Source of the DNA: Pseudomonas morbosilactucae
GTDB lineage: Bacteria; Pseudomonadota; Gammaproteobacteria; Pseudomonadales; Pseudomonadaceae
Length of the DNA: 62,326 nucleotides
NCBI RefSeq assembly: GCF_023241715.1
Contig: NZ_JALQCW010000053.1
Span: 1 to 62,326, forward strand
Direction: 5' to 3'
Shown here one piece after another: positions 16,883-25,413 of the stretch. How positions within the stretch are numbered: the stretch's first letter is position 1; every line of letters starts with the position of its first letter. The position numbers and the translations under genes were made by a program. The notes under the pieces are model-generated. The model was not told where the DNA came from, did not search any database, and saw only the letters and a list, made by a program, of their open reading frames with translations.

Positions 16883-16915
16883 TCGATAAGCGAACGCTCA
16901 GTCGATTATCGGATT
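16883..16915 (+). promoter_or_regulatory. Tandem PcaR boxes of the pcaF operon
   Basis: GTTCGATAAGCGAAC at 16883-16897 has perfectly symmetric ends (GTTCG/CGAAC). GTCGATTATCGGA follows at 16903-16915, 20 bases on, or two helical turns. Both resemble the PcaR site GTTCGATAATCGCAC. They lie about 200 bases before pcaF and probably drive pcaF-H-G and perhaps the genes beyond. A weaker match at 16999 lies next to the gene remnant and is not counted. Confidence 0.7.
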
Positions 16916-17007
16916 GTTTGGGCGTTTGCCCCGGCTTAATCTTCAGTACCTTTATCTTCAATTGCTTTGGCGTGCCCCTCGCGCCGTTTTTTTCAGCGGT
17001 CCGATAA

Positions 17008-17109
17008 ACGTCGCAGACCGCCGTACTGACCGAGATCGAATTGACTGCCCTGCGTGACCTGGAAGCGCGGAATGCCGCCGCTCACGGCCAAGCCCCTGGA
17101 GAAGCCTGA
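17008..17109 (+). pseudogene. 3' remnant of a CoA-transferase beta subunit gene (pcaJ-like)
   Basis: Between an in-frame TAA at 17005 and the TGA that overlaps the pcaF ATG, one frame reads TSQTAVLTEIELTALRDLEA followed by RNAAAHGQAPGEA. From memory this resembles the C-terminus of the CoA-transferase subunit B encoded directly upstream of pcaF in P. aeruginosa (PA0226-PA0227-pcaF), including the LRDLxART-AAAHG ending. The rest of that gene and its partner subunit are absent, as if both were deleted up to this point. The TGATG overlap with pcaF fits an ancestral operon junction. I cannot run the alignment that would prove it. Confidence 0.55.
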
Positions 17110-18310
17110 TGCGTGAAGTATTTATCTGTGATGCCATTCGTACCCCTATCGGCCGTTTTGGCGGTGGTCTTTCGGCCGTGCGCGCCGACGACCTGGCCGC
17201 CGCGCCGATCAAGGCGTTGATGGAACGCAACCCGTCGGTGGACTGGACAGCCGTTGACGAGGTGTTCCTCGGCTGCGCCAACCAGGCCGGTGAAGACAAC
17301 CGCAACGTGGCGCGCATGGCGCTGCTGCTGGCAGGGCTGCCAGAGAGCATTCCGGGCGTGACCCTGAACCGTCTCTGCGCTTCGGGCATGGACGCCATCG
17401 GCACGCCTTCCGGGCCATTGCCAGCGGCGAGATGGAGCTGGCGATTGCCGGTGGCGTCGAGTCCATGTCCCGCGCGCCGTTTGTCATGGGTAAGGCCGAC
17501 AGCGCTTTCTCGCGCAACATGAAACTGGAAGACACCACCATCGGCTGGCGCTTCATCAACCCGTTGATGAAAGCCCAGTACGGTGTGGATGCCATGCCGC
17601 AGACCGCCGACAACGTGGCCGACGATTACAAGGTGTCCCGTGCCGATCAGGACGCCTTTGCCCTGCGCAGCCAGCAACGTACTGCCGCCGCGCAAGCCGC
17701 CGGGTTCTTCGCTGAAGAAATCGTTCCGGTGCGCATCGTCCATAAAAAGGGCGAGACTGTGGTTGAGCAGGACGAGCACCCACGTGCCGATACCTCCCTG
17801 GAAACCCTGAGCAAGCTCAAGCCGGTCAACGGCCCGGATAAGACCGTCACCGCCGGCAACGCCTCGGGCGTCAACGATGGCGCGGCCGCCCTGATCCTGG
17901 CCTCGGCCGAAGCGGTGAAAAAACACGGCCTGACCGCCCGTGCCCGCGTATTGGGCATGGCCAGCGCCGGTGTCGCGCCGCGCGTCATGGGCATCGGGCC
18001 GGTGCCTGCCGTGCGTAAACTGATCGAGCGCCTGGGCGTGGCGGTCAGCGATTTTGATGTCATCGAACTCAACGAAGCCTTCGCCAGCCAAGGTTTGGCG
18101 GTATTGCGTGAGCTGGGCCTGGCGGACGATGCGCCTCAGGTTAACCCCAACGGCGGTGCCATTGCCCTGGGCCACCCGTTGGGCATGAGCGGTGCACGCC
18201 TGGTCTTGACCGCTTTGCATCAGCTAGAAAAGACCGGCGGCAAGAAAGGCCTGGCGACCATGTGCGTCGGTGTTGGCCAAGGGCTGGCACTGGCGATTGA
18301 GCGCGTCTGA
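17109..18310 (+). pseudogene. pcaF: Beta-ketoadipyl-CoA thiolase PcaF, one frameshift
   Basis: PcaF cleaves beta-ketoadipyl-CoA to succinyl-CoA and acetyl-CoA, the last step of the pathway. The frame MREVFICDAIRTPIGRFGG runs to about codon 98 (LCASGMDAIGT, with the nucleophilic Cys) and then breaks. The protein resumes in another frame at ASGEMELAIAGGVESMSRAP and continues to the end, with the GGAIALGHPLGMSGARL histidine and the MCVGVGQG cysteine. Adding one G near 17404-17406 (ACGCC to ACGGCC) restores a normal 401-residue thiolase. It starts in a TGATG overlap with the CoA-transferase remnant and is followed 31 bases later by pcaH. All active-site residues survive, so a sequencing error is likely. 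Confidence 0.93.
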
Positions 18311-18341
18311 CGCGCTGCTTTATAAGAAGAGAGAGTTGAAC

Positions 18342-19046
18342 ATGACTGACAAGCCCGGTTACCGGCGCCCGCAAGCGGGCACTCAGCCTGATTACTTGCA
18401 CCCTGAATACAAGTCCACCAACCTGCGCTCGCCGTCCCAGCCGTTGGTGTTCCTGCCCCATTCGCTGTCGGAAATCACCGGCCCGACCATCGGCGCCGAT
18501 TACCTGCAGGACAAGGATAACGACCTGACTGCCCAACACGCTGCCGAGCCCCAGGGCGAACGCATCATCGTGCACGGGCGGGTACTGGATGAGAACGGCT
18601 TGCCGGTGCCGGGGATCCTGGTGGAGATCTGGCAGGCCAACGCCGCCGGTCGCTACAACCACGACCGCGACCTGCACGATGCGCCCCTGGACCCGAACTT
18701 CACCGGCACTGGCCGCACCGTCACCGACGCCGACGGCTGGTATCAGTTCCAGACCATCAAGCCCGGTGCCTATCCGTGGGGCAACCACCACAACGCCTGG
18801 CGCCCGGCGCATATCCACTTTTCGCTGTTCGGCCCGAGCATCCTCACGCGCCTGGTGACCCAGATGTACTTCCCGGGTGACCCGCTGCTGGCCTACGACC
18901 CGATCTACAACTGCGTACCAGACACCCGTGCCAAGGAACGCCTGATCGCCAGCTTCGACCTGGACAAGACCATCCCTTCCTACGCCCTCGGCTACCGCTG
19001 GGACATCGTCCTGCGCGGCCGCGATGCCACGCCGATGGAGAAATAA
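18342..19046 (+). CDS. pcaH: Protocatechuate 3,4-dioxygenase beta subunit
   Basis: The 234-residue beta chain of the iron(III) intradiol dioxygenase opens protocatechuate to 3-carboxy-cis,cis-muconate. It carries the non-haem iron ligands in the expected places: a Tyr in AGRYNHDRD, a Tyr in GAYPWGNHHN, and two His in WRPAHIHFS. The N-terminal PGYRRPQAGTQPDYLHPEYK is typical of PcaH. The ATG at 18342 follows AGAAGAGAGAG. pcaG starts one base after its stop. In P. aeruginosa pcaHG lies elsewhere under PcaQ; here it sits inside the PcaR locus. Confidence 0.95.
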   Translation: MTDKPGYRRPQAGTQPDYLHPEYKSTNLRSPSQPLVFLPHSLSEITGPTIGADYLQDKDNDLTAQHAAEPQGERIIVHGRVLDENGLPVPGILVEIWQANAAGRYNHDRDLHDAPLDPNFTGTGRTVTDADGWYQFQTIKPGAYPWGNHHNAWRPAHIHFSLFGPSILTRLVTQMYFPGDPLLAYDPIYNCVPDTRAKERLIASFDLDKTIPSYALGYRWDIVLRGRDATPMEK

Positions 19047-19047
19047 C

Positions 19048-19614
19048 ATGACGCTGACTGCGACCACTTCCCACACCGTCGGCCCTTACTACCACATCGG
19101 CCTGACCTGGCTGAACCGTGAAGACCTGACCCAACCCGAGACCTGGGGCGACCGCGTAGCGATCACTGGGCAAGTGGTGGACGGCAACGGTGACTTCGTC
19201 AACGACGCGATGCTGGAAATCTGGCAGGCCAACGCCGTGGGCAAATACGATCACCCCGAAGATGAACAGGACAAAGCCCTGGACCCGAACTTCCAGGGTT
19301 TCGGCCGCGTGCCGGTGGACGCCGAAGGGCGTTTCCGTTTCACCACCATCAAGCCGGGGACCGTGCCGGGCCTCAAGGGCAGCACCCAGGCACCGCACTT
19401 GGTGGTGCTGGTGTTCGCCCGTGGCCTGGTCAAGCACTTGCTGACCCGCATCTACTTCGATGCCGAGCCTGCCAATGCCAACGACCCGCTCTTGGCCTGC
19501 GTGCCCGAAGCGCGTCGCGGCACCTTGTTGGCCAAGGCCGATGCCGATGGCCAGTACCAGTGGAACGTGATTCTCCAGGGCACCGACGCTGAGACGGTGT
19601 TCTTCGATTATTGA
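19048..19614 (+). CDS. pcaG: Protocatechuate 3,4-dioxygenase alpha subunit
   Basis: The 188-residue alpha chain pairs with PcaH to form the dioxygenase protomer. It has the same intradiol fold but lacks the iron ligands: the Tyr-Tyr-His-His set is replaced around GKYDHPEDEQ and APHLVVLVF. TVGPYYHIGLTWLNR near the N-terminus helps shape the active site in known structures. The length and start are normal. One base separates it from pcaH, so the subunits are translated together. A degenerate REP pair follows before pcaT. Confidence 0.95.
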   Translation: MTLTATTSHTVGPYYHIGLTWLNREDLTQPETWGDRVAITGQVVDGNGDFVNDAMLEIWQANAVGKYDHPEDEQDKALDPNFQGFGRVPVDAEGRFRFTTIKPGTVPGLKGSTQAPHLVVLVFARGLVKHLLTRIYFDAEPANANDPLLACVPEARRGTLLAKADADGQYQWNVILQGTDAETVFFDY

Positions 19615-19628
19615 GTTCGCTGGGTGTT

Positions 19629-19692
19629 GATTGCCGGCAAGCCGGCTGCTGCGAGCCCACGATCTCGTAGAAGCCGGTTTGCGGGCATCGCC
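19629..19692. repeat. REP-type inverted pair between pcaG and pcaT
   Basis: ATTGCCGGCAAGCCGGCT at about 19630-19647 and AGAAGCCGGTTTGCGGGCATC at about 19669-19689 are opposing REP-like arms. They may separate the pcaFHG transcript from pcaTBDC or stabilise the upstream part. Confidence 0.65.
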
Positions 19693-19795
19693 TTGAGGCC
19701 AGAAGCGCTGATCGGCGCCTGGTCGATGGGCTTTGCGGAACGGGACTGTTGCTAAGTGTGTCTAGACTCACACGGTCCCCTCAGAGTGAAAAACC

Positions 19796-21091
19796 ATGAC
19801 AAGCACAACCAGTCACTACACCAGCGAGGAACGCAGCAAGAGGATCTTCGCGATCGTCGGTGCGTCTTCCGGCAACCTGGTCGAATGGTTCGACTTCTAC
19901 GTCTACGCCTTTTGCGCCATCTATTTCGCCCCAGCCTTCTTCCCCTCCGATGACCCCACGGTGCAGTTGCTCAACACCGCCGGTGTGTTCGCCGCCGGGT
20001 TCCTGATGCGTCCCATCGGCGGCTGGCTGTTCGGCCGAGTGGCCGACAAGCACGGGCGCAAGAATTCCATGATGATCTCGGTGCTGATGATGTGCGCCGG
20101 CTCCCTGGTCATCGCCTTCCTGCCGACCTACGCCAGCATTGGCGCCTGGGCCCCGGCGCTGCTCTTGGCGGCGCGGCTGTTCCAAGGGTTGTCGGTGGGC
20201 GGCGAGTACGGCACCACGGCCACCTACATGAGTGAAGTGGCGCTCAAGGGGCAGCGTGGCTTCTTTGCTTCCTTCCAGTACGTGACCCTGATTGGCGGGC
20301 AACTGCTGGCAGTGTCGGTGGTGGTGATCCTCCAGCAGTTCCTCGACGAAGCGGAGTTGAAAGCCTGGGGCTGGCGCATTCCGTTTGTCATCGGTGCCAT
20401 TGCGGCGGTGATCTCGCTGTTGTTGCGGCGCTCCCTGAAGGAAACCAGCAGTAAGGAAATGCGTGAAGACAAGGACGCCGGCAGTATTGCCGCGCTGTTC
20501 AAGAATCACTCCAAGGCCTTTATCACCGTGCTCGGCTACACCGCCGGCGGCTCGCTGATTTTCTACACCTTCACCACCTACATGCAGAAGTACCTGGTGA
20601 ACACCGCCGGCATGCACGCCAAGACCGCCAGCTACATCATGACGGGCGCGCTGTTCCTCTATATGTGCATGCAGCCGTTGTTCGGCATGCTTGCCGACAA
20701 GATCGGCCGGCGTAATTCCATGCTCTGGTTTGGCGCCCTGGGCACCCTGTGCACGGTGCCGATCCTGCTGACCCTGAAAACCGTCACCAGCCCGTTCCTG
20801 GCCTTTGTATTGATCACCCTGGCGTTGGCCATCGTCAGTTTCTACACCTCCATCAGCGGCCTGGTGAAGGCCGAGATGTTCCCGCCGCAAGTGCGTGCGC
20901 TGGGGGTGGGCTTGGCGTATGCGGTGGCGAATGCGATCTTCGGCGGCTCTGCGGAGTACGTGGCCCTGGGCCTCAAGTCCCTGGGCATGGAAAACACCTT
21001 CTACTGGTACGTCACGGCGATGATGGCGGTGGCGTTTCTGTTCAGTCTGCGCCTGCCCAAGCAGGCGGCTTATCTGCACCACGATCTTTGA
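19796..21091 (+). CDS. pcaT: Beta-ketoadipate transporter PcaT (MFS, MHS family)
   Basis: The 431-residue, 12-segment inner-membrane symporter belongs to the metabolite:H+ symporter family, marked by GNLVEWFDFYVYAF in segment 1, GRVADKHGRKNSM in loop 2-3 and GLSVGGEYGTTATYM in segment 4. Its place directly before pcaBDC identifies it as PcaT, which takes up beta-ketoadipate in P. putida; by family alone it could be an alpha-ketoglutarate carrier. No PcaR box was seen in the 180 bases upstream, so it may be transcribed from upstream of pcaF. Confidence 0.9.
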   Translation: MTSTTSHYTSEERSKRIFAIVGASSGNLVEWFDFYVYAFCAIYFAPAFFPSDDPTVQLLNTAGVFAAGFLMRPIGGWLFGRVADKHGRKNSMMISVLMMCAGSLVIAFLPTYASIGAWAPALLLAARLFQGLSVGGEYGTTATYMSEVALKGQRGFFASFQYVTLIGGQLLAVSVVVILQQFLDEAELKAWGWRIPFVIGAIAAVISLLLRRSLKETSSKEMREDKDAGSIAALFKNHSKAFITVLGYTAGGSLIFYTFTTYMQKYLVNTAGMHAKTASYIMTGALFLYMCMQPLFGMLADKIGRRNSMLWFGALGTLCTVPILLTLKTVTSPFLAFVLITLALAIVSFYTSISGLVKAEMFPPQVRALGVGLAYAVANAIFGGSAEYVALGLKSLGMENTFYWYVTAMMAVAFLFSLRLPKQAAYLHHDL

Positions 21092-21139
21092 CCTGTTCGC
21101 CGGCGCCCATGGTGGGCGCTGGCTTCCATAGGACTGTTT

Positions 21140-22504
21140 ATGAGTACACCGGCGAGCAATCAGCTGTTTGATGCCTACTTCACCGCCCGCGACATGCGCG
21201 GCGTGTTTTGCGACCAGGGCCGGGTCCAGGCCATGCTCGACTTCGAGGCTGCCCTGGCGCGGGCTCAGGCCCGTGTGGGGTTGATCCCGTCGAGCGCGGT
21301 GGCACCGATCGCAGCCGCCTGCCAAGCCCAGCGTTACGATTTTTCGGCCCTGGGTGATGCGATTGCTACGGCGGGCAATTCGGCGATTCCCCTGGTCAAG
21401 GCCCTGGGCAAGCAGATTGCCCAGTCCGATGCCGAGGCCGAACGCTATGTTCACCTGGGAGCTACCAGCCAGGACGTGATGGACACCGGGCTGGTGCTGC
21501 AACTGCGCCGCGCCCTGGCATTGCTCGAAGCCGACCTGGAACGTCTCGGTGGAACCCTGGCCGCCCAGGCCAAGCGCTACGCGACCACGCCGTTGGCCGG
21601 TCGTACCTGGTTGCAGCACGCCACGCCAGTGACCCTTGGCATGAAAATCGGCGGCTGGCTGGGGGCGCTGACCCGCAGTCGGCAACGCCTGCAAGAACTC
21701 AAGCCACGGCTGCTGGTGCTGCAGTTCGGCGGGGCGTCCGGAACCCTGGCCGCCCTGGGTGACCAGGCCCTGCCGGTGGCCGAGGCCCTGGCCACCGAGT
21801 TGCAGCTGACATTGCCGGAGCAGCCTTGGCACACCCAGCGTGATCGCCTGGTGGAATTCGCCGCGGTGCTGGGCTTGATCGCTGGCAGCCTGGGCAAGTT
21901 GGGCCGGGACATCAGCCTGCTGATGCAGACCGAGGCGGCGGAGGTGTTCGAACCTTCGGCGCCGGGCAAGGGTGGGTCGTCCACCATGCCGCACAAACGC
22001 AATCCGGTGGGCGCAGCGGTGTTGATCAGCGCTGCGACCCGGGTGCCGGGCTTGGTGGCGACGATGTTCAGTGCCATGCCCCAGGAGCACGAGCGCAGCC
22101 TGGGGCTGTGGCACGCCGAATGGGAAACCCTGCCGGAGATTTGCTGCCTGGTGTCTGGGGCCCTGCAACAGGCGTTGCTGGTGGCTGAAGGGCTGGAAGT
22201 CGATGCCGAGCGCATGCTGCGCAACCTCGATCTGACCCAGGGCCTGGTGCTGGCCGAAGCGGTCAGCATTGCCCTGGCCCAGCGTCTGGGTCGCGAGACG
22301 GCACATCATCTGTTGGAACAATGCTGCAAACGCGCGGTGGCTGAACAACGCCATCTGCGTGCCGTACTGGGGGACGACCCGCACGTGACCGCCGAATTGT
22401 CGGCGGCCGAGTTGGACCGTCTGCTGGACCCTGCCCATTACCTCGGCCAGGCGCACACCTGGGTCGAGCGTGCCGTGGCCGAACATTTCGCGTTGAACGC
22501 CTGA
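21140..22504 (+). CDS. pcaB: 3-carboxy-cis,cis-muconate cycloisomerase
   Basis: The 454-residue enzyme of the fumarase/aspartase superfamily converts 3-carboxymuconate to gamma-carboxymuconolactone. The superfamily signature GSSTMPHKRNP is present at about residue 280, and HLGATSQDVMDTGLVLQLR carries the second conserved region with the catalytic-type TSQD. The length matches bacterial PcaB. Its start, MSTPASNQLFDAYFT, lies 48 bases after pcaT, and pcaD begins 11 bases after its stop, so the genes form one operon. Confidence 0.95.
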   Translation: MSTPASNQLFDAYFTARDMRGVFCDQGRVQAMLDFEAALARAQARVGLIPSSAVAPIAAACQAQRYDFSALGDAIATAGNSAIPLVKALGKQIAQSDAEAERYVHLGATSQDVMDTGLVLQLRRALALLEADLERLGGTLAAQAKRYATTPLAGRTWLQHATPVTLGMKIGGWLGALTRSRQRLQELKPRLLVLQFGGASGTLAALGDQALPVAEALATELQLTLPEQPWHTQRDRLVEFAAVLGLIAGSLGKLGRDISLLMQTEAAEVFEPSAPGKGGSSTMPHKRNPVGAAVLISAATRVPGLVATMFSAMPQEHERSLGLWHAEWETLPEICCLVSGALQQALLVAEGLEVDAERMLRNLDLTQGLVLAEAVSIALAQRLGRETAHHLLEQCCKRAVAEQRHLRAVLGDDPHVTAELSAAELDRLLDPAHYLGQAHTWVERAVAEHFALNA

Positions 22505-22515
22505 AGGAGACTGCT

Positions 22516-23319
22516 GTGGGATTCGTACAACTCGCCGATGGCGAACTGCACTACTTGATCAACGAGCGGCAGAGCGAGGGTCCTGATGAGGCCCCGGTGC
22601 TGGTGCTGTCCAACTCCCTGGGCACCGACCTGCACATGTGGGACGCGCAGATTCCGGCGTTCACCGAGCATTTCCGGGTCCTGCGTTTCGACACACGTGG
22701 CCATGGCAAGTCCCTGGTCACCGAGGGCCCTTACAACATCGAACAGCTGGGGCACGACGTGCTGGCCCTGCTGGACGCCTTGAATATCCAGCGTGCGCAT
22801 TTCTGCGGCCTGTCCATGGGTGGCCTGATCGGCCAGTGGCTGGGCATCAACGCTGGCGAGCGCCTGCACAAGCTGGTGGTGTGTAACACCGCGGCGAAGA
22901 TCGGCGAGCCGGCCATCTGGAACCCACGGATCGAAACCGTGCTGCGTGACGGCCAGGCGGCCATGGTGGCCCTGCGTGATGCCTCGATCGCGCGCTGGTT
23001 CACCCCGGACTTCGCCGAAGCCCATCCGGACCAGGCCAAGCGTATCACCGACATGCTGGCGGCCACTTCGCCACAAGGTTATGCGGCCAACTGCGCTGCG
23101 GTGCGCGATGCCGACTACCGTGAGCAGGTGTCGGCGATCAAGGTGCCGACCCTGGTGATTTCCGGCACCGAAGATGCGGTGACGCCGCCGTCGGGCGGGC
23201 ATTTCATCCAAGAGCGGGTCGCCGGCGCCGAGTACGCCGAGTTCTATGCTGCCCACCTGTCCAACGTTCAAGCCGGTGCCGCGTTCAGCGACCGGGTTGT
23301 GGAATTTCTGCGGGCTTGA
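22516..23319 (+). CDS. pcaD: 3-oxoadipate enol-lactonase
   Basis: The 267-residue alpha/beta-hydrolase opens beta-ketoadipate enol-lactone to beta-ketoadipate. The nucleophile elbow GLSMGGLIG, the acidic residue in SGTEDAVTPP and the histidine in YAAHLSNVQ make up the catalytic triad in standard order. It starts with GTG at 22516, and AAGGAGA 6 bases upstream supports that choice. The gene is tightly packed between pcaB and pcaC. Confidence 0.95.
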   Translation: MGFVQLADGELHYLINERQSEGPDEAPVLVLSNSLGTDLHMWDAQIPAFTEHFRVLRFDTRGHGKSLVTEGPYNIEQLGHDVLALLDALNIQRAHFCGLSMGGLIGQWLGINAGERLHKLVVCNTAAKIGEPAIWNPRIETVLRDGQAAMVALRDASIARWFTPDFAEAHPDQAKRITDMLAATSPQGYAANCAAVRDADYREQVSAIKVPTLVISGTEDAVTPPSGGHFIQERVAGAEYAEFYAAHLSNVQAGAAFSDRVVEFLRA

Positions 23320-23342
23320 GTGCCCCATTCAAGGAGCCCCTT

Positions 23343-23738
23343 GTGGACGAGAAACAACGTTACGACGACGGCATGCAAGTGCGTCGCGCGGTGCTGGGCG
23401 ATGCCCACGTCGACCGCAGCCTGAGCACCCTGACCGAGTTCAACTCGGAGTTTCAGGAAATGATCACCCGCCACGCTTGGGGCGATATCTGGACCCGTCC
23501 GGGTTTGCCGCGGCACACCCGCAGCCTGATCACCATTTCCATGCTGATCGGCATGAACCGCAATGAAGAGCTCAAGCTGCACTTGCGGGCGGCCGCCAAC
23601 AACGGCGTCAGCCGTGGCGAGATCAAGGAAGTGATCATGCAGAGCGCGATTTACTGCGGCATTCCGGCGGCCAATGCCACCTTCCACCTGGCAGAATCGG
23701 TGTGGGACGAGCTGGGCGTGGAGTCTCGCGAGGGCTGA
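23343..23738 (+). CDS. pcaC: 4-carboxymuconolactone decarboxylase
   Basis: The 131-residue enzyme of the AhpD-like/CMD family decarboxylates gamma-carboxymuconolactone to the enol-lactone used by PcaD. The conserved core EMITRHAWGDIWTRPGLPRH and the helix AIYCGIPAANATFHLAE are intact. The GTG start at 23343 (VDEKQRYDDGMQVRRAVLG) matches known PcaC proteins and has AAGGAG at a good distance; an earlier in-frame ATG overlapping pcaD would add nine foreign residues. It is the last gene of the pca operon, before a strong terminator. Confidence 0.95.
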   Translation: MDEKQRYDDGMQVRRAVLGDAHVDRSLSTLTEFNSEFQEMITRHAWGDIWTRPGLPRHTRSLITISMLIGMNRNEELKLHLRAAANNGVSRGEIKEVIMQSAIYCGIPAANATFHLAESVWDELGVESREG

Positions 23739-23760
23739 TTGCCCTGGCGCGTTAAAACAC

Positions 23761-23790
23761 AAAGGCCAGCCCGGTAACGGGCTGGCCTTT
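23761..23790. terminator. Bidirectional terminator between pcaC and the porin gene
   Basis: AAAGGCCAGCCC-GGTAAC-GGGCTGGCCTTT is a perfect 12-base stem between two convergent genes. The flanking A and T stretches let it work in both directions. Confidence 0.9.
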
Positions 23791-23849
23791 GGCGTTTCTG
23801 CTGCTCGGGTATGGGCCGGAAGCGCCCCGCAGGACGCTCCGGCGCAACG

Positions 23850-25115
23850 TTACAACAGGCTCAGAGGGTAGCTGACGATCACCCGGTTTTCGTCGAACTC
23901 GTTGGTGCTGAAGTCGCGGCGCATGGTCGAGTTGCGCCATTTGAGGCTGAGGTTCTTCAGGGTGCCGCTCTGGATGGTGTAAGCCAGTTCCGACTCGCGG
24001 CCCCACTCCTTGCCGTCGGTAACCCCCCCAGTGTGCACGTTGCTGCCGCTGATGTAGCGGTTCATCAGGGTCAGGCCCGGAACGCCGAGGCCGGCGAAGT
24101 TGTAGTCGTGGCGCACCTGCCAGGATTTTTCCTGGGCGTAGTCATAGCTGGCGTTGTAGCTGTCGTTCGCCAGGGTGCCGCCGCTGGTGCCGTTGACGCG
24201 CATCCAGGCGCTGTCGCCGGTGAGTTTCTGCAGGCCGACATAGAAGGTGTTGCTGCCGTACTTGGCGGAGAACAGGCCAGACCAGGTGCGGTTGTCCAGG
24301 TTGCCGGCCAGGGCGCTGCCGTCTTCCTTGCCGTAGAAGTAGCCGAGGTTGGCGCCCAGGGTCCAGTCGCCCAACGGTTGGCTGTGCACCAGGTTGACGT
24401 ATTGCTGGCTGTAGATGTCTTTCAGCTCGGCATTCCACACGCCGATCAGGGTGCGCTTGTCGTTGAAGGTGTATTCGCCGCCCTGGAAGTTGAAGCGATC
24501 GGAGGTGATGCCGGCTCGGCCGTTCATCGACATCTCGGTCATGCTGCTGTCGTTGCGCGGGCTGTTTTCGCGGAATTGGCCGCCGTACAGGGTCAGGCCG
24601 TCGATTTCCTTGGAGGTGATCTGGCCACCGCGGAAGGTTTGCGGCAACGAGCGGCCGTCATCGGAGCGCAGGATCGGCAGCACCGGCATCCATTCCCCGA
24701 CCTTCAGTTCGGTCTGCGACAGCTTGGCCTTGAAGGCCACGCCCAGGCGGCCGAAGTTGTCGGCCGGGCGGCCGTCATTGTCGGTCGGCAGCAGTTGGGT
24801 GCCGCGGGTGCCTTTGCCGCCATCAAGTTTCACCGAGTAGGTGCCCAGTACGTCCATGCCGAAGCCGATGGTGCCCTGGGTGAAACCGGACTTGGCGTCG
24901 AGGATAAAGCTTTGCGTCCACTCTTCAGCCTTGCCCTGGGCGTTGTCCGGGTTGGTGAAGTTGCGGTTGATGTAGAAGTTGCGCAGGTTCAGGTTGGCCT
25001 TGGCGTCTTCCAGAAATCCGGATTCCTCAGCCATGACCGGTACGGCAGCGCTGGCCAGGGCCACGGCCACGAGGCTTGGCAAGAAGAGGTGTTGAGGGGC
25101 GGTGATTGGCTTCAT
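23850..25115 (-). CDS. OprD-family outer-membrane porin, likely for aromatic acids
   Basis: The 421-residue protein has a cleavable signal peptide (hydrophobic stretch ending VPVMAEES, about residues 1-29) and the OprD-type start of the mature chain (GFLEDAKANLNLRNFYINR). GEWMPVLPILRSDDGRSLPQ and the N-rich loops typical of the Opd/OpdK subfamily follow. OprD/OccK porins pass carboxylated aromatics and amino acids. Its place at the end of the pca locus, with a PcaR-like box upstream, suggests entry of protocatechuate, 4-hydroxybenzoate or a relative. The final residues (VIVSYPLSLL) end in a hydrophobic strand but not the usual aromatic residue. Confidence 0.9.
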   Translation of the reverse strand: MKPITAPQHLFLPSLVAVALASAAVPVMAEESGFLEDAKANLNLRNFYINRNFTNPDNAQGKAEEWTQSFILDAKSGFTQGTIGFGMDVLGTYSVKLDGGKGTRGTQLLPTDNDGRPADNFGRLGVAFKAKLSQTELKVGEWMPVLPILRSDDGRSLPQTFRGGQITSKEIDGLTLYGGQFRENSPRNDSSMTEMSMNGRAGITSDRFNFQGGEYTFNDKRTLIGVWNAELKDIYSQQYVNLVHSQPLGDWTLGANLGYFYGKEDGSALAGNLDNRTWSGLFSAKYGSNTFYVGLQKLTGDSAWMRVNGTSGGTLANDSYNASYDYAQEKSWQVRHDYNFAGLGVPGLTLMNRYISGSNVHTGGVTDGKEWGRESELAYTIQSGTLKNLSLKWRNSTMRRDFSTNEFDENRVIVSYPLSLL

Positions 25116-25326
25116 GTTGTCGCTCTCTAATTGTTAGGGGTGCAGCACTGCACTGCGGCAAAAACACTTGTCGCAAGGGTTCGGAAGTAGGGGGGCAACG
25201 CTGACGATCAGCCGGAGCGGGCAGGGCGCTGGGTCATGGTGAAGAACCTGTTGTTATTGGTTTTTGTCAGTGCGGGGAATGGTGGTTTGCGCGAAGAGGC
25301 GTTTCAATCGGGGGGAAGCGGGTTTT

Positions 25327-25341
25327 GGGCGATAATCGAAC
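25327..25341 (-). promoter_or_regulatory. PcaR-like box upstream of the porin gene
   Basis: Read on the minus strand the site is GTTCGATTATCGCCC, which matches the PcaR site GTTCGATAATCGCAC at 13 of 15 bases. It lies about 210 bases before the porin ATG and in the same orientation. The nearby genes on the other side (the ttgC end) are convergent with it, so the porin is the only likely target. Confidence 0.65.
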
Positions 25342-25367
25342 ACTACTGTAGGCGATGCTCCCCGCAT

Positions 25368-25395
25368 AAAAAAACCCACCGCAAGGTGGGTTTTT
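25368..25395 (-). terminator. Terminator of the ttgABC operon
   Basis: AAAACCCACC-GCAA-GGTGGGTTTT is a perfect 10-base stem with A and T runs, placed just after the ttgC stop on the minus strand. Confidence 0.92.
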
Positions 25396-25413
25396 CGGGT
25401 GGCCGCCAATCGA

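Noticed and set aside
16999..17014. Another PcaR-like site, GTCCGATAAACGTCG
   Set aside because: It overlaps the likely CoA-transferase remnant and sits downstream of the better tandem sites. The resemblance may come from former coding sequence.
19781..22486. Open frame of about 900 codons on the minus strand across pcaT and pcaB
   Set aside because: It is opposite two well-identified genes and has the same low-complexity Gln/His/Arg composition as other shadows here.
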